Positions 14,781-25,600 of a stretch of 64,000 nt of DNA are shown here, in pieces. Below the pieces are notes generated by a model. It was not told the origin of the DNA, did not search any database, and was given only the letters and a program-made list of their open reading frames with translations. Source of the stretch: Brassica napus (lineage: Eukaryota > Streptophyta > Magnoliopsida > Brassicales > Brassicaceae). The DNA lies in NCBI RefSeq assembly GCF_020379485.1, contig NW_026016795.1, forward strand, positions 1 through 64,000, in the 5' to 3' direction. A program made the position numbers and the translations under genes. Position 1 is the stretch's first letter, and the number at the start of each line of letters is the position of its first letter.

Positions 14781-15757
14781 CCTGATTCAACTCCAAACTT
14801 GAACATGATTCAACAAAGAAGGATCACAAATGGATCATGACACGACCTGATGCTTTATGGAAAGCTAAGGGCTTGAACACATGAGGGAATTTACCTAGGA
14901 AAAGGCTATGACCCTTGATGTGGCCTTTATAAAGCATGGACTGACTTAACAATCATGACGACTCTATGACAACCCTGATTGACAAGAAATGATAGGAGAA
15001 GCTGGTTTGACTGGAAATGGAAGTGGAGATTCAGTCGATCGGAAATGGACTGGGAAACGAAATACGAGATTGAAGTGGGAAATGAAGATTCAGAACCATA
15101 GAGATATGAACATGGGATAACCTTTATCATCCAATGAGATAAGGATCAGCTTTGGATCGACCTGGAAACAAGATGGATCACCACGAATGAGATGTTCGAA
15201 AAGTGCTTTATCCCCAAACTGGAAGGACAAGAAGCTGTTTTGATTAGCCCAATATGATTATCCACGACCATATGGTCTATTTTAAGTTGATTGGTTTTAT
15301 TTTATGTAAACCTCATTATGAAAGGTTTTTGGGCTTTATAAACCCTTGGGGATCCACTTTGGTGTTTTAAATCATTCTCACTAGGATTTGGTTTTGGTTT
15401 TCCAACCACTTGGTTAGGCTTAGGGTTTTTATTTTTTCTCTTTTAACAGTTTGCACTCACCACTTCCATAAATTCAACCATTCTTTTATCAATAAATTCC
15501 TTTTGTGCAAAACCAGATTGTTCTTTGATACTTTGTCTCCTTTGTTCACCTAGGTTGGAACGTGTTCATATCACACTAAGGGAAAGTTATCTTCCTGTTA
15601 TCCATCCTATACACTAATCTGGTGATCCTGTGTCTCAGGAGTATCTAAACACCTTTGAGCAGTCCATACTCCAGGTGAAGTCCATAGCAATCTTCTATCA
15701 TCTACCCACTCCACCTTGAAGTGATCCAGGTTAGAAGACGCATTCCAGGCTGCACCA
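14781..15757 (+). repeat. LTR-like segment, left copy
   Basis: This segment lies directly upstream of a primer-binding site and carries a TATA box at 15,337, as expected of a 5' LTR. Part of it (about 14,870-15,190) reappears in diverged form at about 17,395-17,705; shared words include CAACCCTGATTGA, GAAATGGACTGG and CCTTTATCATCCAA. The left end merges into satellite just after CTCCTATGAG, so the true LTR start is unclear. Around 15,190-15,250 the sequence aligns with the satellite (GGAAGGACAAGAAGCTGT against GGAAGGACGAAGAAGCTGT). The right end is set only by the PBS and may be off by a few bases. Confidence 0.5.
15337..15342 (+). promoter_or_regulatory. Putative TATA box of the decayed gypsy-like LTR
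   Basis: TATAAA sits in the context GGGCTTTATAAACCC, about 415 bp before the LTR/PBS boundary. That is a normal position for the U3/R promoter of a plant LTR. Activity cannot be judged from sequence. Confidence 0.4.
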
Positions 15758-15759
15758 AG

Positions 15760-15769
15760 TGGTATCAGA
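15760..15769 (+). other. Primer-binding site remnant (initiator-Met tRNA type)
   Basis: TGGTATCAGA matches the first ten bases of the TGGTATCAGAGC site seen intact in the two copia elements at 39,062 and 47,394. It is complementary to the 3' end of initiator methionine tRNA, which primes minus-strand synthesis in most plant LTR retrotransposons. The next bases (CCTC) depart from the consensus, in keeping with decay. Confidence 0.65.
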
Positions 15770-15835
15770 CCTCTTTGAAAGTTAGGATTGAAGTTTTAAC
15801 AAGTCCCAAATCTAGCAGTTTAACAAACTGATTCT

Positions 15836-15946
15836 ATGTCTGATATGAAGAACCCAATTCCATTCTTTCTATGGGAAGATGATACAGAGGAATACCTTGA
15901 TTTGGAACAGAAGATGGAGTTCTCTTCCACTCCTATACTACACTGA
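15836..15946 (+). pseudogene. gag remnant of a Ty3/gypsy retrotransposon
   Basis: A 36-codon frame starts with ATG 67 bp after the PBS and stops at TGA 15,944. It contains EEYLDLEQKMEF, close to the gag motif of plant gypsy elements of the form eYLdWE.kme at the start of the Retrotrans_gag domain. Intact gag-pol of this group runs well over 1,000 codons, so this is only the N-terminal stub. Downstream sequence to about 16,200 has short gag-like stretches in shifted frames (for example a run with MVGDEDLDEEEFAIPIGKL near 16,050), which indicates frameshifts. Confidence 0.5.
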
Positions 15947-16407
15947 AAAGAAAAGGTATCTACAAGTCAATGGACTCTATGGAATGATTCAATTCCTGAG
16001 ATTTCTTCCAAACTAGGAAGTTTGAAAAAACCTCAAATTATTCATGGTTGGAGATGAAGACCTTGATGAAGAAGAGTTTGCTATTCCCATTGGAAAACTT
16101 CCTCCCCAAAACAAAACAGAATCTTCAACAAAGCTTCTATACTTTAGATCAACCTCCTATTTTCTGAATTGCCGTTAAAACCATCTGAAGAAGATCTGTG
16201 ATTTCCTGTTTTGATTGAAACAAGAGGAGGAAAAGCTGCAAGCCTCTATATTGGCTTCCTCCAGAAAACTGATTGAGGAGAGTCATCAAACTGAACCATA
16301 AACCAACAACTCCTTTTGTTTAAACTAGAGGATGATCCAGAAGTTCCACAAGCTGATTCTCCCACGTGCCTGTCAATAAACAAAAGAAAAAGTTCCTGGA
16401 TTCATCT

Positions 16408-16565
16408 AAAGCTGGGAAACTGGAATTTCCGACTTTGAAAGTTGATAACTTTAATCTTTATAACTTATGAGTTCTATCAACTTTGGTATTCTTCACCACT
16501 TAGTGGAACATCTGAAGTTGTTTACAAGGATTCAAGAAGCTGTTTTTGAACCAGGAAAAAGGGGA
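16408..16565 (+). repeat. Strongly diverged satellite-like unit inside the gypsy-like fragment
   Basis: The run from GCTGGGAAACTGGAATTTCC through TATGAGTTCTATCAACTTT to ATTCTTCACCACTTAGTG lines up in order with satellite positions about 66-165. By eye identity is roughly 75-80% over about 100 bp. A weaker continuation into the next unit (TTTACAAGGATTCAAGAAGCTG) runs to about 16,560. It is far more diverged than any array unit, so it is either an ancient captured unit or an ancestral relative of the satellite. Confidence 0.65.
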
Positions 16566-16730
16566 AATGAAGCTTCATTGTTAGAAAGAATAACACATCT
16601 AGTGCATAAACAGTTTCATACCAACTTGATCTCCAAGGTTTCTTTCTTCACTCCTGAAAACAAGATTTCAGGTCAAATCTTTTTGAAGGGAAGGGATGGT
16701 GTGATCTTGAGTATCTGCATTAAAAAATGA
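16467..16730 (+). CDS. Unrecognised 87-codon ORF, probably retroelement debris
   Basis: An ATG-to-TGA frame of 87 codons within the decayed element. I recognise no domain or catalytic motif. Its first 30 or so codons overlie the satellite-like stretch, and the rest (about 16,560-16,730) is not satellite. The frame may be chance survival of a retrotransposon coding segment. No promoter or partner gene is visible, and expression as a gene is unlikely. Confidence 0.2.
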   Translation: MSSINFGILHHLVEHLKLFTRIQEAVFEPGKRGNEASLLERITHLVHKQFHTNLISKVSFFTPENKISGQIFLKGRDGVILSICIKK

Positions 16731-17200
16731 GGAGAAACTGAGGTATCCCTCCCTTGATCAGCCCCATAACTGATCAGAACCAACTCAGATGAACAAACAG
16801 AAACTTGTTGTTGTTAAAAATATGCCAACTTGAGAAATGAATATGGGGATTGATTCACGACCACCAGACCCTATGCATCCTGAGAACCAATTTAATAATG
16901 AAATTGGGCAGGGTTTGAGAGCATCATAGAATCTCCTAGGAATCCACAGGACTAGTTCTCCACCAATCAATCAAATGTTTCTGCTTGTTTTTTAGAGCTC
17001 TAAGCTCTCATTCCAATCCGGGAGATCTGAGAACCCAAGATGAGACACCAGTGATGCTCTTATGGATTAAAATGGAGAGAAGCTTTTGCATCACACTGGT
17101 TATGATTTTAATGGAAAGGAAAGTTTTGTTTCTACAATCCTAAGGCCCTGAGGCTTAGAGATGATTGAGAAGGTTCCAAGACTCTCTGATTAAGCATGAA
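16731..17200. other. Unassigned sequence inside the gypsy-like fragment
   Basis: About 470 bp with no credible reading frame and no recognised motif. It is unlike the satellite and unlike the left LTR copy. It is most simply the degraded interior of the element. Confidence 0.4.
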
Positions 17201-17708
17201 AGGATTCATCCTGGTTTTTGGATCCAGGAGAATGATCATGTTTTCTATCATCTACAATCTCCTATTTGGGAGGACAAATCCTTGATTTGAGAAGGTGGGT
17301 GACCCTGATCATCTCCAAACTAAAGAACATGAATTCAAGATGAAAGCTGGGAAATGGATCATCCCAACCCTATGAGCTTATTCAAAGCCCAAATGATTGA
17401 TCCATGGGTATGACCAGAAAAAGCTATGGCCTTTTGATGGGCCTTAAAGAATTGACTGATTAAAACAATCTGGAAGACTGGACAACCCTGATTGAAAGGA
17501 AAATTCTAGGATTAACTGGTTAGACAGGAAATGGAATGGGAATTCATCTGACTCGAGAAATGGACTGGTCAAACCGACTTACGAGAATTGATTTGGAAAT
17601 GGAAGATTGAGAACCAAGCAAGGAAATGGAACATGATGAGGACCTTTATCATCCAAATGAAGCATAAGGACAGCTTGGTGACCTGGAACAGATGGATCAT
17701 CCCAAAAG
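17200..17708 (+). repeat. Satellite-like stretch followed by truncated second LTR copy
   Basis: From 17,200 the sequence has satellite-like words in satellite order: GGATTCATCCTGGTTT, then CCTTGATTTGAGAAGGTGGG, then GGATCATCCCAACCCTATGAGC. From about 17,395 it follows the left LTR copy (AAAAGCTATG.CC, GACAACCCTGATTGA, GAAATGGACTGG, CCTTTATCATCCAA). At about 17,700 it switches into clean satellite at GAAGCTTCTCAC. The equivalent place in the left copy (about 15,190) is where that copy itself becomes satellite-like. This suggests a 3' LTR cut by recombination at shared homology. Confidence 0.5.
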
Positions 17709-18250
17709 AAGCTTCTCACAAAGTGATTCATCCTGGTTTGATTGGAAGGACGAGAAGCTGTGCTATTCCCAAACTGGGAAACTGGAATCACCTGATTTGA
17801 AAGTGGGATAACTTCTTCATCCCAACTCCTATGAGATTTATTCAACTTCCTGGTGATTCTCCACCACTTTATGTATCCAAATCAAGCTTCTCACAAAGTG
17901 ATTCATCCTGGTTTGATTGGCACGAAGAAGCTGTGCTATTCCCAAACTGGGAAACTGGAATCACCTGATTTGAAAGTGGATTAACTTCTTCATCCCAACT
18001 CCTATGAGATTTATTCAACTTCCTGATGATTCTCCACCACTTTATGTATCCAAATCAAGCTTCTCACAAAGTGATTCATCCTGGTTTGATTGGAAGGACG
18101 AAGAAGCTGTGCTATTCCCAAACTGGGAAACTGGAATCACCTGATTTGAAAGTGGGATAACTTCTTCATCCCAACTCCTATGAGATTTATTCAACTTCCT
18201 GATGATTCTCCACCACTTTATGTATCCAAATCAAGCTTCTCACAAAGTGA

Positions 18251-18280
18251 AGTCATAGAAGCTTCTAATCACTAAGAACT
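18251..18280 (+). other. Filler DNA replacing 52 bp of one satellite unit
   Basis: After CACAAAGTGA the unit loses positions 19-70 and carries 30 bp of unrelated sequence, then resumes at GAAACTGG. The distance between flanking HindIII sites is 154 instead of 176 bp (176-52+30). The filler contains the perfect 12-bp palindrome TAGAAGCTTCTA, which adds a HindIII site. This is the typical outcome of end-joining repair with templated filler. Confidence 0.75.
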
Positions 18281-19676
18281 GAAACTGGAATCACCTGATT
18301 TGAAAGTGGGATAACTTCTTCATCCCAACTCCTATGAGATTTATTCAACTTCCTGATGATTCTCCACCACTTTATGTATCCAAATCAAGCTTCTCACAAA
18401 GTGATTCATCCTGGTTTGATTGGAAGGACGAAGAAGCTGTGCTATTCCCAAACTGGGAAACTGGAATCACCTGATTTGAAAGTGGGATAACTTCTTCATC
18501 CCAACTCCTATGAGATTTATTCAACTTCCTGATGATTCTCCACCACTTTATGTATCCAAATCAAGCTTCTCACAAAGTGATTCATCCTGGTTTGATTGGA
18601 AGGACGAAGAAGCTGTGCTATTCCCAAACTGGGAAACTGGAATCACCTGATTTGAAAGTGGGATAACTTCTTCATCCCAACTCCTATGAGATTTATTCAA
18701 CTTCCTGATGATTCTCCACCACTTTATGTATCCAAATCAAGCTTCTCACAAAGAGATTCATCCTGGTTTGATTGGAAGGACGAAGAAGCTGTGCTATTCC
18801 CAAACTGGGAAACTGGAATCACCTGATTTGAAAGTGGGATAACTTCTTCATCCCAACTCCTATGAGATTTATTCAACTTCCTGATGATTCTCCACCACTT
18901 TATGTATCCAAATCAAGCTTCTCACAAAGTGATTCATCCTGGTTTGATTGGAAGGACGAAGAAGCTGTGCTATTCCCAAACTGGGAAACTGGAATCACCT
19001 GATTTGAAAGTGGGATAACTTCTTCATCCCAACTCCTATGAGATTTATTCAACTTCCTGATGATTCTCCACCACTTTATGTATCCAAATCAAGCTTCTCA
19101 CAAAGTGATTCATCCTGGTTTGATTGGAAGGACGAAGAAGCTGTGCTATTCCCAAACTGGGAAACTGGAATCACCTGATTTGAAAGTGGGATAACTTCTT
19201 CATCCCAACTCCTATGAGATTTATTCAACTTCCTGATGATTCTCCACCACTTTATGTATCCAAATCAAGCTTCTCACAAAGTGATTCATCCTGGTTTGAT
19301 TGGAAGGACGAAGAAGCTGTGCTATTCCCAAACTGGGAAACTGGAATCACCTGATTTGAAAGTGGGATAACTTCTTCATCCCAACTCCTATGAGATTTAT
19401 TCAACTTCCTGATGATTCTCCACCACTTTATGTATCCAAATCAAGCTTCTCACAAAGAGATTCATCCTGGTTTGATTGGAAGGACGAAGAAGCTGTGCTA
19501 TTCCCAAACTGGGAAACTGGAATCACCTGATTTGAAAGTGGGATAACTTCTTCATCCCAACTCCTATGAGATTTATTCAACTTCCTGATGATTCTCCACC
19601 ACTTTATGTATCCAAATCAAGCTTCTCACAAAGTGATTCATCCTGGTTTGATTGGAAGGACGAAGAAGCTGTGCTA

Positions 19677-19691
19677 TTCCCAAACTGGGAA
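19677..19691. other. Dyad TTCCCAAACTGGGAA, one per satellite unit (representative copy)
   Basis: Unit positions 59-73 form a perfect 6-bp inverted repeat around a 3-base centre (TTCCCA-AAC-TGGGAA). It occurs in nearly all of the roughly 280 units. It lies 15 bp downstream of the only CpG of the A-type unit (positions 43-44). Short dyads able to form hairpins or cruciforms are a recurrent feature of centromeric satellites and have been proposed to mark centromeres; a role here is inference. Confidence 0.75.
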
Positions 19692-22600
19692 ACTGGAATC
19701 ACCTGATTTGAAAGTGGGATAACTTCTTCATCCCAACTCCTATGAGATTTATTCAACTTCCTGATGATTCTCCACCACTTTATGTATCCAAATCAAGCTT
19801 CTCACAAAGTGATTCATCCTGGTTTGATTGGAAGGACGAAGAAGCTGTGCTATTCCCAAACTGGGAAACTGGAATCACCTGATTTGAAAGTGGGATAACT
19901 TCTTCATCCCAACTCCTATGAGATTTATTCAACTTCCTGATGATTCTCCACCACTTTATGTATCCAAATCAAGCTTCTCACAAAGAGATTCATCCTGGTT
20001 TGATTGGAAGGACGAAGAAGCTGTGCTATTCCCAAACTGGGAAACTGGAATCACCTGATTTGAAAGTGGGATAACTTCTTCATCCCAACTCCTATGAGAT
20101 TTATTCAACTTCCTGATGATTCTCCACCACTTTATGTATCCAAATCAAGCTTCTCACAAAGTGATTCATCCTGGTTTGATTGGAAGGACGAAGAAGCTGT
20201 GCTATTCCCAAACTGGGAAACTGGAATCACCTGATTTGAAAGTGGGATAACTTCTTCATCCCAACTCCTATGAGATTTATTCAACTTCCTGATGATTCTC
20301 CACCACTTTATGTATCCAAATCAAGCTTCTCACAAAGTGATTCATCCTGGTTTGATTGGAAGGACGAAGAAGCTGTGCTATTCCCAAACTGGGAAACTGG
20401 AATCACCTGATTTGAAAGTGGGATAACTTCTTCATCCCAACTCCTATGAGATTTATTCAACTTCCTGATGATTCTCCACCACTTTATGTATCCAAATCAA
20501 GCTTCTCACAAAGTGATTCATCCTGGTTTGATTGGAAGGACGAAGAAGCTGTGCTATTCCCAAACTGGGAAACTGGAATCACCTGATTTGAAAGTGGGAT
20601 AACTTCTTCATCCCAACTCCTATGAGATTTATTCAACTTCCTGATGATTCTCCACCACTTTATGTATCCAAATCAAGCTTCTCACAAAGTGATTCATCCT
20701 GGTTTGATTGGAAGGACGAAGAAGCTGTGCTATTCCCAAACTGGGAAACTGGAATCACCTGATTTGAAAGTGGGATAACTTCTTCATCCCAACTCCTATG
20801 AGATTTATTCAACTTCCTGATGATTCTCCACCACTTTATGTATCCAAATCAAGCTTCTCACAAAGTGATTCATCCTGGTTTGATTGGAAGGACGAAGAAG
20901 CTGTGCTATTCCCAAACTGGGAAACTGGAATCACCTGATTTGAAAGTGGGATAACTTCTTCATCCCAACTCCTATGAGATTTATTCAACTTCCTGATGAT
21001 TCTCCACCACTTTATGTATCCAAATCAAGCTTCTCACAAAGTGATTCATCCTGGTTTGATTGGAAGGACGAAGAAGCTGTGCTATTCCCAAACTGGGAAA
21101 CTGGAATCACCTGATTTGAAAGTGGGATAACTTCTTCATCCCAACTCCTATGAGATTTATTCAACTTCCTGATGATTCTCCACCACTTTATGTATCCAAA
21201 TCAAGCTTCTCACAAAGTGATTCATCCTGGTTTGATTGGAAGGACGAAGAAGCTGTGCTATTCCCAAACTGGGAAACTGGAATCACCTGATTTGAAAGTG
21301 GGATAACTTCTTCATCCCAACTCCTATGAGATTTATTCAACTTCCTGATGATTCTCCACCACTTTATGTATCCAAATCAAGCTTCTCACAAAGAGATTCA
21401 TCCTGGTTTGATTGGAAGGACGAAGAAGCTGTGCTATTCCCAAACTGGGAAACTGGAATCACCTGATTTGAAAGTGGGATAACTTCTTCATCCCAACTCC
21501 TATGAGATTTATTCAACTTCCTGATGATTCTCCACCACTTTATGTATCCAAATCAAGCTTCTCACAAAGAGATTCATCCTGGTTTGATTGGAAGGACGAA
21601 GAAGCTGTGCTATTCCCAAACTGGGAAACTGGAATCACCTGATTTGAAAGTGGGATAACTTCTTCATCCCAACTCCTATGAGATTTATTCAACTTCCTGA
21701 TGATTCTCCACCACTTTATGTATCCAAATCAAGCTTCTCACAAAGAGATTCATCCTGGTTTGATTGGAAGGACGAAGAAGCTGTGCTATTCCCAAACTGG
21801 GAAACTGGAATCACCTGATTTGAAAGTGGGATAACTTCTTCATCCCAACTCCTATGAGATTTATTCAACTTCCTGATGATTCTCCACCACTTTATGTATC
21901 CAAATCAAGCTTCTCACAAAGTGATTCATCCTGGTTTGATTGGAAGGACGAAGAAGCTGTGCTATTCCCAAACTGGGAAACTGGAATCACCTGATTTGAA
22001 AGTGGGATAACTTCTTCATCCCAACTCCTATGAGATTTATTCAACTTCCTGATGATTCTCCACCACTTTATGTATCCAAATCAAGCTTCTCACAAAGAGA
22101 TTCATCCTGGTTTGATTGGAAGGACGAAGAAGCTGTGCTATTCCCAAACTGGGAAACTGGAATCACCTGATTTGAAAGTGGGATAACTTCTTCATCCCAA
22201 CTCCTATGAGATTTATTCAACTTCCTGATGATTCTCCACCACTTTATGTATCCAAATCAAGCTTCTCACAAAGTGATTCATCCTGGTTTGATTGGAAGGA
22301 CGAAGAAGCTGTGCTATTCCCAAACTGGGAAACTGGAATCACCTGATTTGAAAGTGGGATAACTTCTTCATCCCAACTCCTATGAGATTTATTCAACTTC
22401 CTGATGATTCTCCACCACTTTATGTATCCAAATCAAGCTTCTCACAAAGTGATTCATCCTGGTTTGATTGGAAGGACGAAGAAGCTGTGCTATTCCCAAA
22501 CTGGGAAACTGGAATCACCTGATTTGAAAGTGGGATAACTTCTTCATCCCAACTCCTATGAGATTTATTCAACTTCCTGATGATTCTCCACCACTTTATG

Positions 22601-25600
22601 TATCCAAATCAAGCTTCTCACAAAGAGATTCATCCTGGTTTGATTGGAAGGACGAAGAAGCTGTGCTATTCCCAAACTGGGAAACTGGAATCACCTGATT
22701 TGAAAGTGGGATAACTTCTTCATCCCAACTCCTATGAGATTTATTCAACTTCCTGATGATTCTCCACCACTTTATGTATCCAAATCAAGCTTCTCACAAA
22801 GTGATTCATCCTGGTTTGATTGGAAGGACGAAGAAGCTGTGCTATTCCCAAACTGGGAAACTGGAATCACCTGATTTGAAAGTGGGATAACTTCTTCATC
22901 CCAACTCCTATGAGATTTATTCAACTTCCTGATGATTCTCCACCACTTTATGTATCCAAATCAAGCTTCTCACAAAGAGATTCATCCTGGTTTGATTGGA
23001 AGGACGAAGAAGCTGTGCTATTCCCAAACTGGGAAACTGGAATCACCTGATTTGAAAGTGGGATAACTTCTTCATCCCAACTCCTATGAGATTTATTCAA
23101 CTTCCTGATGATTCTCCACCACTTTATGTATCCAAATCAAGCTTCTCACAAAGAGATTCATCCTGGTTTGATTGGAAGGACGAAGAAGCTGTGCTATTCC
23201 CAAACTGGGAAACTGGAATCACCTGATTTGAAAGTGGGATAACTTCTTCATCCCAACTCCTATGAGATTTATTCAACTTCCTGATGATTCTCCACCACTT
23301 TATGTATCCAAATCAAGCTTCTCACAAAGAGATTCATCCTGGTTTGATTGGAAGGACGAAGAAGCTGTGCTATTCCCAAACTGGGAAACTGGAATCACCT
23401 GATTTGAAAGTGGGATAACTTCTTCATCCCAACTCCTATGAGATTTATTCAACTTCCTGATGATTCTCCACCACTTTATGTATCCAAATCAAGCTTCTCA
23501 CAAAGTGATTCATCCTGGTTTGATTGGAAGGACGAAGAAGCTGTGCTATTCCCAAACTGGGAAACTGGAATCACCTGATTTGAAAGTGGGATAACTTCTT
23601 CATCCCAACTCCTATGAGATTTATTCAACTTCCTGATGATTCTCCACCACTTTATGTATCCAAATCAAGCTTCTCACAAAGAGATTCATCCTGGTTTGAT
23701 TGGAAGGACGAAGAAGCTGTGCTATTCCCAAACTGGGAAACTGGAATCACCTGATTTGAAAGTGGGATAACTTCTTCATCCCAACTCCTATGAGATTTAT
23801 TCAACTTCCTGATGATTCTCCACCACTTTATGTATCCAAATCAAGCTTCTCACAAAGTGATTCATCCTGGTTTGATTGGAAGGACGAAGAAGCTGTGCTA
23901 TTCCCAAACTGGGAAACTGGAATCACCTGATTTGAAAGTGGGATAACTTCTTCATCCCAACTCCTATGAGATTTATTCAACTTCCTGATGATTCTCCACC
24001 ACTTTATGTATCCAAATCAAGCTTCTCACAAAGAGATTCATCCTGGTTTGATTGGAAGGACGAAGAAGCTGTGCTATTCCCAAACTGGGAAACTGGAATC
24101 ACCTGATTTGAAAGTGGGATAACTTCTTCATCCCAACTCCTATGAGATTTATTCAACTTCCTGATGATTCTCCACCACTTTATGTATCCAAATCAAGCTT
24201 CTCACAAAGTGATTCATCCTGGTTTGATTGGAAGGACGAAGAAGCTGTGCTATTCCCAAACTGGGAAACTGGAATCACCTGATTTGAAAGTGGGATAACT
24301 TCTTCATCCCAACTCCTATGAGATTTATTCAACTTCCTGATGATTCTCCACCACTTTATGTATCCAAATCAAGCTTCTCACAAAGAGATTCATCCTGGTT
24401 TGATTGGAAGGACGAAGAAGCTGTGCTATTCCCAAACTGGGAAACTGGAATCACCTGATTTGAAAGTGGGATAACTTCTTCATCCCAACTCCTATGAGAT
24501 TTATTCAACTTCCTGATGATTCTCCACCACTTTATGTATCCAAATCAAGCTTCTCACAAAGAGATTCATCCTGGTTTGATTGGAAGGACGAAGAAGCTGT
24601 GCTATTCCCAAACTGGGAAACTGGAATCACCTGATTTGAAAGTGGGATAACTTCTTCATCCCAACTCCTATGAGATTTATTCAACTTCCTGATGATTCTC
24701 CACCACTTTATGTATCCAAATCAAGCTTCTCACAAAGAGATTCATCCTGGTTTGATTGGAAGGACGAAGAAGCTGTGCTATTCCCAAACTGGGAAACTGG
24801 AATCACCTGATTTGAAAGTGGGATAACTTCTTCATCCCAACTCCTATGAGATTTATTCAACTTCCTGATGATTCTCCACCACTTTATGTATCCAAATCAA
24901 GCTTCTCACAAAGAGATTCATCCTGGTTTGATTGGAAGGACGAAGAAGCTGTGCTATTCCCAAACTGGGAAACTGGAATCACCTGATTTGAAAGTGGGAT
25001 AACTTCTTCATCCCAACTCCTATGAGATTTATTCAACTTCCTGATGATTCTCCACCACTTTATGTATCCAAATCAAGCTTCTCACAAAGAGATTCATCCT
25101 GGTTTGATTGGAAGGACGAAGAAGCTGTGCTATTCCCAAACTGGGAAACTGGAATCACCTGATTTGAAAGTGGGATAACTTCTTCATCCCAACTCCTATG
25201 AGATTTATTCAACTTCCTGATGATTCTCCACCACTTTATGTATCCAAATCAAGCTTCTCACAAAGTGATTCATCCTGGTTTGATTGGAAGGACGAAGAAG
25301 CTGTGCTATTCCCAAACTGGGAAACTGGAATCACCTGATTTGAAAGTGGGATAACTTCTTCATCCCAACTCCTATGAGATTTATTCAACTTCCTGATGAT
25401 TCTCCACCACTTTATGTATCCAAATCAAGCTTCTCACAAAGTGATTCATCCTGGTTTGATTGGAAGGACGAAGAAGCTGTGCTATTCCCAAACTGGGAAA
25501 CTGGAATCACCTGATTTGAAAGTGGGATAACTTCTTCATCCCAACTCCTATGAGATTTATTCAACTTCCTGATGATTCTCCACCACTTTATGTATCCAAA

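Larger units (their letters stand above)
14781..17708 (+). mobile_element. Decayed Ty3/gypsy-like (CRB/CRM-type?) retrotransposon fragment embedded in satellite
   Basis: A 2.9-kb break in the satellite. In order it has an LTR-like segment with TATA box (about 14,781-15,757), a primer-binding site (15,760), a short gag remnant (15,836-15,946), broken sequence with satellite-like stretches, and a truncated second copy of the left segment (about 17,345-17,708). Order and orientation fit a + strand LTR retrotransposon that lost most of gag-pol and part of its 3' LTR. In Brassica the usual centromeric gypsy is CRB of the CRM clade; assigning this fragment there is inference from location and the gag motif. 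Both junctions with the clean satellite lie close to satellite-like stretches, and no target duplication is visible. Recombination with the array therefore looks likelier than simple integration. Confidence 0.6.

Noticed and set aside
16785..16970. 61-codon minus-strand frame in the decayed gypsy-like fragment
   Set aside because: No recognisable motif, no promoter, and opposite to the element's orientation; chance is sufficient.
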